Below, piece after piece: positions 44,980-54,532 of a DNA stretch of 64,000 nt. The notes under the pieces are model-generated. The model was given only the letters and a program-made list of their open reading frames with translations, ran no database searches and was not told the DNA's origin. The translations under genes were made by a program, and so were the position numbers. Source of the stretch: Bacteroidota bacterium (GTDB lineage: Bacteria > Bacteroidota > Bacteroidia > Flavobacteriales_D > Sanyastnellaceae); contig JAQCFW010000011.1 in the NCBI GenBank assembly GCA_027619225.1, positions 1-64,000 of the forward strand. The letters run 5' to 3'. Position 1 is the first letter of the stretch. The number at the start of each line of letters is the position of its first letter.

Positions 44980-45009
44980 TAAAGGCCACGCGTAACGTGA
45001 GGGAGTTAT

Positions 45010-45017
45010 TATATTTG
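45010..45017 (+). promoter_or_regulatory. -7 box of the Ig-like lipoprotein gene
   Basis: TATATTTG, a perfect TAnnTTTG match, ten bases before the ATG at 45028. The leader would be only about five to six bases. Confidence 0.55.
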
Positions 45018-45027
45018 CTAAAAAGAA

Positions 45028-46596
45028 ATGAAATTATTTGAGGACATATTCGTGCTGACACAGGCCTTTGTTGTCTCAATAATTATCACCTCGTGCGCTC
45101 AGGTAGGAACCCCTTCTGGTGGCGGAGTGGATACAGAGGCACCAATTGTTTTAGAAATTTCCCCCAAACCTGGGGCAACCAATGTGATTTGTGATCGTGG
45201 AGGAGCCATTTCTGTGACATTCGACGAGTACGTGAATGTAAAATCACTCAACAGTCAACTGTTGGTTTCACCACTCCTCCCTCAAGGATTACAGTGGTCT
45301 ATGAAAAGAAAAACCGTAACTTTTGTTTGGAATGATGAATTGCAGGCAGATAAAACCTATGTGTTTCAATTTGGAGATGCGGTTGTAGATATAAGGGAGG
45401 GAAATTCGCTTGACAACTTTGTTCTTGCATTTTCCACAGGAGATCATCTAGATTCACTTTCAATAAGCGGATCTGTAGTTGATGTTTTTACCGCAGAGCC
45501 TAAATCGGGAGTTCGAGTTCTGATGTATGATTCTGTTATTTCACCGGATTCAATTTTTAAAGGGGCAAAGCCCAAATTTGTAGGTACAACGAATGAGTCA
45601 GGTGAGTTTCTATTGAATTACCTGCCTTCGGGACGATATAAAATCATGGCTATCGAGGACAATGACAGAAATTATGTTTGGACTTCAGGAGAAGGATTGG
45701 CAGTTTTTGAAGAGGTTGTAGTTGTGGACGGACATGTGACCCTAGAAATGCCACTCAGAATGCAGCCTACAAGTGAGCTAGCGGTGAAGTATTTTGAGAA
45801 AAGTTCTAGGGATTCCCTTGGACTCGTTCATGTTATTTTAAGTGCGCCTATCGAGTTGTCTGACAAAATTGATGTTAGTGGCAATCGGATTTTTTATGAC
45901 AATGAAAATTTATGGGTGTTGTCTGGCGAGAGTTCATCCGATGTTGTTTGGTGTGGAAACGACACTTTAAATTTTCAGGAAATAGAATTGATTCAGATGG
46001 AAACTTTCAGAGAAGTTAAGGGACCAGAAGGAAAGGTGGTGTCATCAAATATCGCCGAGTTCACTTTTTCCAGACCCTTAGAAAGTGTAGCAGATTCTTT
46101 ATTTATACTGATTACAGAAGACAGTCTAGAAATGTTTTTAGATTCTGTTTACATCGATGATTTAGACCCGTTTAAGGTTGTTGTTGAAGGAAATTTTACA
46201 AGGGGAAACTCTTTTGAATTAACACTTGTTCCCGGTGGAGTTGTGGGGTATGGTGGGGTCCAAATTTCCGATTCTACCAGTTTTAAATGGAGTGTTTTCG
46301 AAAAGAAAAGCTTGGGAGATTTGAGCGTAAAAATAGAGAAAGAGGGTTGGCTTGAATTAATTGCTTCAAATGGTGAAGTTGTAAAAAAACAGAGGCTTCA
46401 GAATAAAGAGGGTGTTGAATTTAAAAATCTAACACAAGGCACATATCAATTAAAATGGACGGGTGACACGGATGGTGATGGACTTTGGAGAAGCGTTGAT
46501 TTACTGCAATGGAAATCTCCAGAACCAGCTGAAATCATGCTTGAGAAAGTAAAAATTAAGTCAGATTGGAGCCACGAAGTACAGTGGCTTAATTAA
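45028..46596 (+). CDS. Ig-like domain lipoprotein
   Basis: 522 residues. The N-terminus is a lipoprotein signal (VVSIIITSCAQ; lipobox Cys near residue 23), then TPSGGGVDTEAPIVLEISP, the typical start of Bacteroidota Ig-like (SbsA/Big-type) lipoproteins. An Ig-like domain occupies about 35-135 (AISVTFDEYVNVKSLNSQLL, FVWNDELQADKTYVFQF). A carboxypeptidase-regulatory-like domain follows (SISGSVVDVFTAEPKSGVRV, NYLPSGRYKIMAIEDNDRNY, about 140-235), then less defined beta-rich domains. It is probably exposed on the cell envelope. The function is unknown; it is predicted to be transcribed alone. Confidence 0.82.
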   Translation: MKLFEDIFVLTQAFVVSIIITSCAQVGTPSGGGVDTEAPIVLEISPKPGATNVICDRGGAISVTFDEYVNVKSLNSQLLVSPLLPQGLQWSMKRKTVTFVWNDELQADKTYVFQFGDAVVDIREGNSLDNFVLAFSTGDHLDSLSISGSVVDVFTAEPKSGVRVLMYDSVISPDSIFKGAKPKFVGTTNESGEFLLNYLPSGRYKIMAIEDNDRNYVWTSGEGLAVFEEVVVVDGHVTLEMPLRMQPTSELAVKYFEKSSRDSLGLVHVILSAPIELSDKIDVSGNRIFYDNENLWVLSGESSSDVVWCGNDTLNFQEIELIQMETFREVKGPEGKVVSSNIAEFTFSRPLESVADSLFILITEDSLEMFLDSVYIDDLDPFKVVVEGNFTRGNSFELTLVPGGVVGYGGVQISDSTSFKWSVFEKKSLGDLSVKIEKEGWLELIASNGEVVKKQRLQNKEGVEFKNLTQGTYQLKWTGDTDGDGLWRSVDLLQWKSPEPAEIMLEKVKIKSDWSHEVQWLN

Positions 46597-46603
46597 ATTG
46601 CCT

Positions 46604-47299
46604 TTACGCGTTTATTTCTAGGAATTTTTTAACGGCCTTGAAGGGGCCAAATACAACTAGCGTATCGGTTTCCTGAATTTCCGTATCCATCTGAGGGAGC
46701 CCGATAATATGTTCAGTAATTGTTGTTTCTCCATCAATAATTTCCTGAAATTCACGTCTTATCGTAATGAGTCGAAGCTCATACCTAGAGCTTAATGCGA
46801 TATCTTTCAAAGTCCTCCCGAAACAATTAGGTGGGGCTTTAATTTCCGCTATTTCATATTTATCGGGAAGTTGCAAGAACCCACGAATACTGGGGTTAAT
46901 GAGTCTTTCAGAAACGACTTCGGCAACTTCACTCTCTGGACTTAGGATTTCTTTTACCCCTAACGATTTAAGGATCCTGTGCTGGTTTCTATCGTTTGCT
47001 CTTACAATAATGCGAGGAATACCGAGGTCTAAAAGATTTAAGGTAGTAAGAACCGTAGCCTCAAAGTTTTCTCCTATGGCAACTACCGCAGCTTCCATAT
47101 CCTGGACGCTTTGGGCTATAAGAGCTCTCTTGTCGGTAGCATCGAGAGTGATAGCAAGGGCAACGTCTTCCTTCAGTAGCTCAGCACGTTCTGGTTTTAT
47201 ATCGAACGTATAAACTTCAGCGCCACGCTTTGCAAGAGAAAGAGCGATTTGGGCGCCGTAGCGACCTGTACCGAAAACGGCGAAACGAGAATTTACCAT
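46604..47299 (-). CDS. KtrA/TrkA-type K+ channel regulatory protein
   Basis: 231 residues. The RCK N-terminal Rossmann domain (FAVFGTGRYGAQIALSLAKR with the dinucleotide-binding glycines, YTFDIKPERAELL, ATDKRAL) is followed by a TrkA-C domain (about 145-231). It is the cytoplasmic gating ring of a Ktr/Trk potassium transporter. The membrane partner (KtrB/TrkH) is not in the window. A TAAATTTG box stands exactly four bases before the ATG. The stop is 7 bases from the convergent Ig-like gene's end. Confidence 0.92.
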   Translation of the reverse strand: MVNSRFAVFGTGRYGAQIALSLAKRGAEVYTFDIKPERAELLKEDVALAITLDATDKRALIAQSVQDMEAAVVAIGENFEATVLTTLNLLDLGIPRIIVRANDRNQHRILKSLGVKEILSPESEVAEVVSERLINPSIRGFLQLPDKYEIAEIKAPPNCFGRTLKDIALSSRYELRLITIRREFQEIIDGETTITEHIIGLPQMDTEIQETDTLVVFGPFKAVKKFLEINA

Positions 47300-47311
47300 A
47301 CTGCAAATTTA
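47300..47311 (-). promoter_or_regulatory. KtrA-like gene promoter -7 box
   Basis: Minus strand: TAAATTTG, CAGT, ATG. It is a perfect TAnnTTTG box with leaderless spacing. Confidence 0.65.
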
Positions 47312-48583
47312 ACTTAATGATTCGGCTAGAATGTGTCCAAACCTTGCAATGTCTTCAAACGAGTTGTAAAGAGGCACCGGAGCCATTCTAATTACGTCGG
47401 GTTCACGCCAATCTACAACCACACCTGCTTCAGATAATTTATCGTGGAGATCACGACCCTGCCCGTGAGCTACAATGCTCAATTGGCATCCTCTTTCAAC
47501 GGGGTTAGAAGGCGTAATTATCTCTAAATTAGCTCCTGTGGTTGAAGCGATAGCACGAACAGTTTTCTCAAGGTAAGCAGTAAGTCGCAATGATCTCTCT
47601 CTTAAAGCAGGCATCCCCCCGGCCTCTTCGAAAATGTCGAGTGATGCTTTGTGAACAGCCATGTTTAAGACAGGAGCGTTACTGAGCTGCCAAGATTCAG
47701 CTGTCCCCATACTATTGTAACTTGGGCTCATTTCAAATCTAGTGGACTTGTCGTGACCCCACCAACCTTCAAAGCGAGGTATGTCGGAGTTGTGATGACG
47801 TTCATGAACGAAAATCCCGCTTACTGCCCCTGGACCGGAATTCATATACTTGTAGCTACACCAGCATGCAAAATCCACATCCCAGTTGTGTAGTTCGAAC
47901 GGGACATTGCCCATTCCGTGTGCCAAATCGAATCCACACAGAGCCCCAACTTTGTGTGCGGCTAAAGTAATTTTTTGAAGATTGTGAAGCTGACCAGTAT
48001 AGTAGTTTACTCCTCCGATCATCACGGTTGCAAGGCTTTCTCCGGCATCGAAAATGGCCTTTTCTATATCCTCAACCCTCAAACAATGCTCGCCCTCACG
48101 GGGAGAAAGTTCGATGAGGTTTTCGTTGGGATTGAGGTTGTGAAAGTTGATTTGGCTTAAAAGAGCGTAACGGTCAGAAGGGAAAGATTTTGCCTCACAG
48201 ATGATCTTCGTACGGGTGCCTTCCGGCTTGTAAAAACTAACTAAAAGCAGGTGGAGGTTAACCGTTAGAGCATTCATAGCCACTACCTCAGTGGGAAGTG
48301 CACCAGCCAATGAAGCGAGAGATTTTGAGAAAAGCTCGTGGTAGTGCATCCAAGGATTGCGGGCCTTGAAATGTCCCTCCACACCATGTTCAGCCCAATC
48401 ATCTAGCTCCGCTTGTAACGCTTTTGCCGCAGTGCGAGGCTGCAACCCCAAGCTATTCCCTGTAAAGTACATTGTGTCTTCCCCCTTGTGTTTAGGAATC
48501 AGGAACTTCTCACGAAAACAGCTTAGCGGATCTGCGGCATCAAGTATGCGCGCATCGGCTATTGTTGGAATAGTAGATAACAT
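47309..48583 (-). CDS. kynU: Kynureninase
   Basis: 424 residues, PLP-dependent fold type I. The signatures are NSLGLQPRTAAKALQAEL, FPSDRYALLSQI, GALCGFDLAHGMGN with the PLP-ring Asp, and WCSYKYMNSGPGAVSG with the PLP-binding Lys. It cleaves kynurenine or 3-hydroxykynurenine to (3-hydroxy)anthranilate and alanine. Its start codon lies inside the end of the UbiA-like gene (25-base overlap), yet a TAATTTTG box five bases before the ATG suggests an additional promoter. 3-Hydroxyanthranilate dioxygenase is encoded 12 kb away. Confidence 0.96.
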   Translation of the reverse strand: MLSTIPTIADARILDAADPLSCFREKFLIPKHKGEDTMYFTGNSLGLQPRTAAKALQAELDDWAEHGVEGHFKARNPWMHYHELFSKSLASLAGALPTEVVAMNALTVNLHLLLVSFYKPEGTRTKIICEAKSFPSDRYALLSQINFHNLNPNENLIELSPREGEHCLRVEDIEKAIFDAGESLATVMIGGVNYYTGQLHNLQKITLAAHKVGALCGFDLAHGMGNVPFELHNWDVDFACWCSYKYMNSGPGAVSGIFVHERHHNSDIPRFEGWWGHDKSTRFEMSPSYNSMGTAESWQLSNAPVLNMAVHKASLDIFEEAGGMPALRERSLRLTAYLEKTVRAIASTTGANLEIITPSNPVERGCQLSIVAHGQGRDLHDKLSEAGVVVDWREPDVIRMAPVPLYNSFEDIARFGHILAESLS

Positions 48584-49410
48584 AGAAGCAAAATTACGAA
48601 TTGAAAAGAGATTAATCCATCAAGAACGATACTGTAAAAAAATTCACTGCGATTCCGTCCCGCTAATATAGGAGATACAAATGGAATAGAAATGATGGCG
48701 TGGATCAGTAAACTATAACCCACTATTTGAGGTATAGCTTCCATGATTAAAAGCCCCGCCCACAAAACACCAGACCCTCCAACTAAAATCACAGCTCGTT
48801 GAAGCGAACGTTTTGTCCCTATTTGTTGGGGCATTGTTTTCATATTCACTGAATCGATGTTTAAATCTCTGACATCAAAAGGAATGGTAATTCCTGCGAT
48901 ATATAAAAACCGTGCAAGCAACACCGTCACCAATATTGGAGTAAAATCGGACAGTTTAAACCCCGCAAGTAAAACGGGGTACACAACAGTCGCTAAAGCA
49001 AAAACACCAGCGATCAGTGGCAACTTTAAATATGCCTTTTCACGAAGTGGAATCGCTGCATAAGCTATACTAATAATGATTAGAAAGGTGACTAAAGCAT
49101 TTGCAGAAGTAGAAAAATCGACTGCACCAAGCATGATAACAGCCATGAACACAATCCCCCAAGCCACAATTAACCCGACCCCATATTTCTTCATAAAAGC
49201 TATCCTTTCAGGAGGAGCTGAAAGAGGGAAAAATCGTGTTTTAATCAATCTTTGGACCGTATAACCAAGCCCTGTAAAGGCGCCAATTAGAGTTGCCGCT
49301 TCACTCATATCTCCTCCTAAACCCAATGACAATCCACTAATGTACGCGGTCACCCCTGCACCAACAGCAATCATTAAATGGCTGTATCCAAGAATCTTCA
49401 CGAGTTGCAT
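48559..49410 (-). CDS. UbiA-like polytopic membrane protein
   Basis: 283 residues from the ATG giving MQLVKILGYSHLMIAVG (a longer reading to 49461 adds 17 charged residues). There are eight or nine membrane helices. The segment IPFDVRDLNIDSVNMKTMPQ resembles the second Asp-rich motif (DxxxD) of UbiA prenyltransferases and IGTKRSLQRA the following region. Where the first motif (NxxxDxxxD) is expected the protein reads GYTVQRLIKTRFF, without aspartates. It may therefore be a non-canonical UbiA homologue. It overlaps kynU by 25 bases. Confidence 0.75.
   Translation of the reverse strand: MQLVKILGYSHLMIAVGAGVTAYISGLSLGLGGDMSEAATLIGAFTGLGYTVQRLIKTRFFPLSAPPERIAFMKKYGVGLIVAWGIVFMAVIMLGAVDFSTSANALVTFLIIISIAYAAIPLREKAYLKLPLIAGVFALATVVYPVLLAGFKLSDFTPILVTVLLARFLYIAGITIPFDVRDLNIDSVNMKTMPQQIGTKRSLQRAVILVGGSGVLWAGLLIMEAIPQIVGYSLLIHAIISIPFVSPILAGRNRSEFFYSIVLDGLISFQFVILLLCYLLFQQ
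48584..48596 (-). promoter_or_regulatory. Possible internal kynU promoter -7 box
   Basis: Minus strand: TAATTTTG, then five bases and the kynU ATG. It lies within the 3' end of the UbiA-like gene and could allow separate expression of kynU. Confidence 0.4.
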
Positions 49411-49438
49411 GTTACAAAGGTGATAAAAGATATCTTTG
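49405..49438 (+). promoter_or_regulatory. gcvP promoter
   Basis: TTG (49405-49407), 23 bases, TATCTTTG (49431-49438), 41 bases before the gcvP ATG. Unlike most boxes here it gives a real leader of about 37 bases. It overlaps the start of the divergent UbiA-like gene. Confidence 0.6.
49411..49422 (-). promoter_or_regulatory. -7 box of the UbiA-like gene
   Basis: Minus strand: CACCTTTG, TAAC, ATG. It has one mismatch to TAnnTTTG and the four-base spacing, and it supports the ATG at 49410. Confidence 0.4.
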
Positions 49439-49479
49439 CGCTTTCTTTTTTGCTGTTTCAATCTTCATATTTATCTCAT

Positions 49480-52338
49480 ATGAAATTAGGAAGTTTCGCC
49501 TCACGGCATATGGGTCCTCGTCAAGAGGACCTAAAAATCATGCTTGCGACCATAGGTCTTAGCTCTATAGATGAATTAATTGAGAAAACAGTCCCAGATG
49601 TAATTAGGCTGAGGGAACCTCTTAATCTAGGCGAGGCCTTTACAGAAAGTGACTACTTAGAGCATGTAAGTGACCTGTCAGAAAAAAATGTAACATATAG
49701 GAATTACATAGGAATGGGCTATTACCCTACTGAAGTTCCGAGTGTAATCAGGAGAAATATACTTGAGAACCCAGGATGGTATACAGCCTATACTCCCTAT
49801 CAATCGGAGATTGCTCAAGGTCGATTAGAGGCCCTCTTAAATTTCCAAACCGTAGTTAGTGATTTAACAGGAAAGGAGATTGCGAATGCGTCGCTCCTCG
49901 ATGAGGGAACCGCCGCCGCCGAGGCAATGGCGATGCTCTTCTCAGCACGTCCACGCAAGCAAGTAAAAGCCGGAGCGACCACCTTTGTTGTCGATAAGGC
50001 AGTCTATCCACAGACTTTCGATGTGATGAAGACCAGAGCAAACTCGCTTGGGATAACCATCATCGAAGCTCCTCGCTCCGAGTGGAAGTTCACGGACGAA
50101 GTTTTCGGCTGCCTACTTCAATATCCCGATGCAAATGGCGAGGCAGAAGATCTCGAAGGGCTAGTAGCGCAAGCTCATTCGTCAGATGTTAAGGTCGTGA
50201 TGGCCACAGACCTTATGGCACTACTAATGCTTAAAAGCCCGGGTGAAATGGGTGCAGATGTTGTCGTTGGATCTTCTCAGCGCTTCGGAGTTCCGATGGG
50301 CTACGGAGGGCCCCATGCAGCATTTTTTGCCGCAGACGCAAGCTACAAGCGTAACTTTCCCGGCCGCATTATTGGAGTGAGTGTAGACAGAAATGGCAGC
50401 ACCGCCCTCAGAATGGCGCTTCAAACACGAGAGCAACATATTCGCCGCGACAAAGCGACATCGAATATCTGTACCGCTCAAGCTCTACTTGCTGTAATGG
50501 CTTCGATGTACGCTGTTTACCACGGCCCCAGAGGTTTACGAGAAATTGCAAAACGAATTCACAAAAGAACCAAATCATTTGCAGCTGCTCTAAATTCTAA
50601 CCTCTCAATGGAGGTCGTTAACTCATGCTATTTCGACACCCTTAAAATCAGAGTAAGAGGTGGGGAAGATGAAGTGAACTCCTTAATAGCTCGATGCCAT
50701 GCATTGAGGATTAACATCCGTTATTTCAATGACGGTGAGCATGTGGGAGTTTCTCTCAACGAAAGAACGAACATTGAGGATCTCACGAATCTTTGTTCTG
50801 CTTTCGGAGTGCCATTAGTGAGAGGTATCGAAGTTGACAGAGCCTTTTTCGGAACTCTATATCGCGAAATTGACTATTTAGAACACCAAGTATTCAATAG
50901 CCACAGATCGGAAACGGCCATGATGCGTTATATCAAACTTCTCGAGAACAGAGATTTCTCTTTGGTTCATGGAATGATTCCTCTTGGGTCGTGTACGATG
51001 AAGCTAAATGCTGCAACGGAGTTGTTGCCTATTGCTTGGTATAAATTTGCGGAGCTTCATCCTTTCTGTCCTTCTGAACAGGCTTGTGGAATGATAGAGA
51101 TTTTACAAAATCTAGAATCAGATTTGGCTGAAATCACAGGTTTTGACAGTGTTACACTCCAGCCCAACTCTGGTGCCAATGGAGAATACGCTGGTATGTT
51201 GGTTATTAAAGCTTACCATGAGAGTATAGGAGAAAAGAATAGAAATATATGTTTAATTCCTTCAAGTGCACACGGGACAAATCCTGCAAGCGCTGCTATG
51301 GCGGGCTTAAAAATCGTCGTGGTCGGATGTATGGAAAATGGAGACATAGACATTGAAGACTTACAAGAAAAAGCTGAAAAACATCGCGAAAACTTAAGCT
51401 CTATTATGATTACTTACCCCTCTACTCATGGAGTTTTTGAGGCAAGGATTCTAGAAATTATCGAAATTGTTCACACCAATGGAGGCCAGATATATATGGA
51501 TGGTGCAAATATGAATGCCCAAGTTGGGCTTACCAGCCCTGGAAATATTGGCGCTGATGTTTGTCACCTCAATCTTCATAAAACCTTTGCGATACCTCAC
51601 GGAGGAGGAGGTCCAGGAATGGGCCCTATTGGAGTTGCGAAACACCTCACTAAATTTTTACCTGGTCACGCTATTATACATCAAGGTGGAGAGGATTCAA
51701 TCTCCGCTGTATCATCTGCTCCTTTCGGGAGTGCGTTGATAGGACTTGTTCCCTACGCTTACCTTAAAATGTTAGGTGTAAAAGGAGCAACTCAAGCTAC
51801 AGAGATTGCTATATTAAACGCCAACTATCTCAAAGTTAAATTAGAAGGAGCCTACGATATTTTATACCAAGGTCCGAATAACACTGTCGCCCACGAGATG
51901 ATCATTGATTGCAGATCTTTCAGATCGTGTGGCGTGGAAGTTGTTGATATCGCAAAACGCCTCATCGATTATAGCTTTCATGCCCCTACAATTTCTTGGC
52001 CTGTATCAGGCACGATGATGGTTGAGCCCACCGAGAGTGAATCTCTTGAAGAGTTAGATCGATTTGTAGAAGCGATGCTAAGCATAAGAGAAGAAATACG
52101 ATCGATAGAGTTAAAACAAGTTGATGCTGTGGACAATGTTATAAAAATGGCACCTCATACAATTGAGGAAACGACAGCCTCTGATTGGACACATCCGTAC
52201 ACAAGAGAAGAGGCTGCTTTCCCAGTTGAGAAGTTGAGAAAAGGTAAATTTTGGGCTTCTGTTGCAAGAGTAGACGACACATACGGCGACCGGAACCTAA
52301 TGTGCAGCTGTCCATCTATAACTGACTACAGAGACTAA
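49480..52338 (+). CDS. gcvP: Glycine dehydrogenase (decarboxylating), P-protein
   Basis: 952 residues, the single-chain (alpha-beta fused) P-protein. The start MKLGSFASRHMGPRQEDLKI is the canonical N-terminus; a longer reading to 49378 has no support. The signatures are YTPYQSEIAQGRLEALLNFQ, VVGSSQRFGVPMGYGGPHAA, MIPLGSCTMKLNAATEL, SAHGTNPASAAMAG and the PLP-lysine segment HLNLHKTFAIPHGGGGPG. It decarboxylates glycine and passes the methylamine group to the H-protein. Other glycine-cleavage genes are not in the window. Confidence 0.98.
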   Translation: MKLGSFASRHMGPRQEDLKIMLATIGLSSIDELIEKTVPDVIRLREPLNLGEAFTESDYLEHVSDLSEKNVTYRNYIGMGYYPTEVPSVIRRNILENPGWYTAYTPYQSEIAQGRLEALLNFQTVVSDLTGKEIANASLLDEGTAAAEAMAMLFSARPRKQVKAGATTFVVDKAVYPQTFDVMKTRANSLGITIIEAPRSEWKFTDEVFGCLLQYPDANGEAEDLEGLVAQAHSSDVKVVMATDLMALLMLKSPGEMGADVVVGSSQRFGVPMGYGGPHAAFFAADASYKRNFPGRIIGVSVDRNGSTALRMALQTREQHIRRDKATSNICTAQALLAVMASMYAVYHGPRGLREIAKRIHKRTKSFAAALNSNLSMEVVNSCYFDTLKIRVRGGEDEVNSLIARCHALRINIRYFNDGEHVGVSLNERTNIEDLTNLCSAFGVPLVRGIEVDRAFFGTLYREIDYLEHQVFNSHRSETAMMRYIKLLENRDFSLVHGMIPLGSCTMKLNAATELLPIAWYKFAELHPFCPSEQACGMIEILQNLESDLAEITGFDSVTLQPNSGANGEYAGMLVIKAYHESIGEKNRNICLIPSSAHGTNPASAAMAGLKIVVVGCMENGDIDIEDLQEKAEKHRENLSSIMITYPSTHGVFEARILEIIEIVHTNGGQIYMDGANMNAQVGLTSPGNIGADVCHLNLHKTFAIPHGGGGPGMGPIGVAKHLTKFLPGHAIIHQGGEDSISAVSSAPFGSALIGLVPYAYLKMLGVKGATQATEIAILNANYLKVKLEGAYDILYQGPNNTVAHEMIIDCRSFRSCGVEVVDIAKRLIDYSFHAPTISWPVSGTMMVEPTESESLEELDRFVEAMLSIREEIRSIELKQVDAVDNVIKMAPHTIEETTASDWTHPYTREEAAFPVEKLRKGKFWASVARVDDTYGDRNLMCSCPSITDYRD

Positions 52339-52409
52339 ATATCTAAATTAAAACACTATTTTGTGTTTGTTAGTATCTCTAAATAATCTTCTGCTAGAAT
52401 TTCGCGCGT

Positions 52410-52417
52410 TATATTTG
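52410..52417 (+). promoter_or_regulatory. -7 box of the first T9SS cargo gene
   Basis: TATATTTG, perfect TAnnTTTG, 38 bases before the ATG at 52456. No TTG is seen at the -33 distance. Confidence 0.45.
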
Positions 52418-52455
52418 CGAAGTTAAAGATAAATAGAAACCATAAAACGCTCAAT

Positions 52456-54426
52456 ATGAAGCAAGTATACTTTTTAATTGCCGCAATGTTCGTAGGAACA
52501 ATTGCAAACGCACAGGTAAAGATGCCGGTGCAAGCTGCTAAAGACGCACAAGCGTCAAGCATAAACTCTGAAGCTCCAGTGCAAGCTGCAAGAGCTGTAT
52601 TTTGGTCACACGACTGTAATATTAACGACTGTGCAGACTGGTCATTTGGTAATGGAGCGCTAGAAGTTGGTGCCCCTTGGTCCGAAATAGACATCAATTT
52701 TGAATGTACTACTGATGGACCTGCTGGACCATACAATCAGTGGGCTGGAGGTTCTGGAGACGGATCAGCAGCTAGCGCGATGAACTCAACAACATCGGCC
52801 AACGGATTAATCATGGTTGATTCAGACCTTTTTGGAGCTGACGCGAACTACGATGCAAACTGGGTTGAGAACTGTTGGTTCTCAACAGTAACACCTATTA
52901 ATTGTACCGATCATCAATATGTGAGCATCTCTTTGGAGACACGCTACCGTTGCTGGGATAACGGAGGTTCTGATGACAGTGAGAAGTGTCTTATTGAAAT
53001 CTCTCGCGACGGAGTGAATTGGCCAGCTATTGACAGCTGGGATGAAGCTTCTGGAACGGTAGATTACGGTGGAGAAACAACTCCTGTTGCTTCTCGTAAA
53101 GAAGTATTCCCTGGATATGGAACAAGTGACGGATCAGATAACCCATCTCTGTTAGAGTTTGATATTACTGAAGCTGCTGGTGCACAGGAGACTGTTTACA
53201 TCCGTTTCCGTTGGTCTGGAACTTGGGGTTACAGCTGGGAGATTGACGACATTAAAGTTTACGACACTCCTGCAAACGATACGCGTATCGATAACTACTT
53301 AAGCTACACTGACTTTGAGCGTACAGGATATTATGAGTACGGTGCTTGGTCACAGTCTCAAATCCCTGCTGATCTTGCCGCAGCGGCAAAGGTGTATAAC
53401 GTAGGTTATGAAGACCAAACGAATGTAACGCTTGGTGTTACCGCAGCTGGAACAACAGCTTCTTCTTCCGCCATAACTCTCGCTTATGCAGCCGCAGATA
53501 CTTTATCTGCAGCCTATATGCCTTCAGCTCTTGGTCCTGTAACAGTTGAATACGCTCTTACTGCGGATGCAGTTGATGAGAACCCAGAAAACAATATGGC
53601 TTCTCAGTCTTTCGAAGTTACAGACCTATCATGGGGACGTGATGACGGAGTTTCTACAGCTGCTGCACCTGGAGATGGTACAGATGACTACATCGCTATG
53701 TCTCTTTTCGACATCGTTGAAGATGTTGTTATCTACGCTATTGATGTAGCTATTATGGATGGTTCTGAAGCAGGAACGTCAGTGATTACTCACCTTTTCG
53801 ACCTTTTCGACGAAAACTCACTTACAGAACAATACGGTGGATTGCTCCAATCTACGGATGAGTTTGATATTATCGAAGGAAACACCAACGCAGTTGGTGA
53901 GGTTACAACGTGGTATACGTTTGTATTTGATGAGCCATACATGGCTGCTGCTGGAGATTGGTTAGGCGCTGGTTTCGAGCACTACGGTGGATCTAACGTT
54001 CAGTATGGTGAGTCGAAATTTACTTCAGACCAAACAGCATTTATCTACGGACCATTCGGTGCAGGATCTGCTTATGACTGGTATTACACGAACGAGGTAC
54101 CTATGGTACGTCTTAATCTAGATCCAAACGCTGTTAACACGATCTCTGAGGAGAATGTAAGTACAACAGGATTCCAGATGTACCCAAGTTTCCCTAACCC
54201 AACGAATGGTGTTACTCGCGTCCAGTTCCGTTTAGACCGTGCGTCTGACGTGAACTTTGAAGTTCGAGATATTGCAGGAAAGATTGTTTACTCTGTGAAT
54301 ATGGGAACTCAAGCTCCAGGCTACAACAGCATTTCTGTTGACGCTTCTGAATTTGCTTCAGGTGTTTACACATACACTTTATCTGTTGATGGAGAGCGCG
54401 CTACTGATCGCCTCATGGTGAAATAA
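52456..54426 (+). CDS. T9SS type A cargo protein
   Basis: 656 residues with a signal peptide (MKQVYFLIAAMFVGTIANAQ). There is a large beta-rich extracellular region: a jelly-roll-like part around 95-260 (VSISLETRYRC, CLIEISRDGVNWPAI, VYIRFRWSGTWGYSWEIDDI), then a part with VYNVGYEDQTNVTLGVTAAG typical of CARDB/Ig-like repeats. The T9SS sorting domain is at about 570-656 (MYPSFPNPTNGVTRVQF, FEVRDIAGKIVYS, GVYTYTLSVDGERATDRL). It is secreted and surface-bound; no catalytic motif was recognised. A strong terminator follows, so it is a single-gene unit. Confidence 0.85.
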   Translation: MKQVYFLIAAMFVGTIANAQVKMPVQAAKDAQASSINSEAPVQAARAVFWSHDCNINDCADWSFGNGALEVGAPWSEIDINFECTTDGPAGPYNQWAGGSGDGSAASAMNSTTSANGLIMVDSDLFGADANYDANWVENCWFSTVTPINCTDHQYVSISLETRYRCWDNGGSDDSEKCLIEISRDGVNWPAIDSWDEASGTVDYGGETTPVASRKEVFPGYGTSDGSDNPSLLEFDITEAAGAQETVYIRFRWSGTWGYSWEIDDIKVYDTPANDTRIDNYLSYTDFERTGYYEYGAWSQSQIPADLAAAAKVYNVGYEDQTNVTLGVTAAGTTASSSAITLAYAAADTLSAAYMPSALGPVTVEYALTADAVDENPENNMASQSFEVTDLSWGRDDGVSTAAAPGDGTDDYIAMSLFDIVEDVVIYAIDVAIMDGSEAGTSVITHLFDLFDENSLTEQYGGLLQSTDEFDIIEGNTNAVGEVTTWYTFVFDEPYMAAAGDWLGAGFEHYGGSNVQYGESKFTSDQTAFIYGPFGAGSAYDWYYTNEVPMVRLNLDPNAVNTISEENVSTTGFQMYPSFPNPTNGVTRVQFRLDRASDVNFEVRDIAGKIVYSVNMGTQAPGYNSISVDASEFASGVYTYTLSVDGERATDRLMVK

Positions 54427-54448
54427 GATAACGATACATTAAATAAAG

Positions 54449-54479
54449 GGGTAGATCATTGTGGTCTACCCTTTTTTTT
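54449..54479 (+). terminator. Rho-independent terminator
   Basis: GGGTAGA (54449-54455) pairs with TCTACCC (54465-54471), loop of nine bases, followed by eight T residues. It ends the first T9SS cargo unit. Confidence 0.88.
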
Positions 54480-54532
54480 GTACGTAATTTGCTGCAAATT
54501 ATTTTTTTTAATTAAACACCCTTATTGAGAAT

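Noticed and set aside
49378-49479. Longer gcvP start
   Set aside because: The extra 34 residues overlap the divergent UbiA-like start and precede the conserved N-terminus; the gcvP promoter box lies inside them.
52350-52380. Possible gcvP terminator (AACAC/GTGTT hairpin)
   Set aside because: The stem is only five base pairs and A/T-rich with no clear T run; not strong enough to list.
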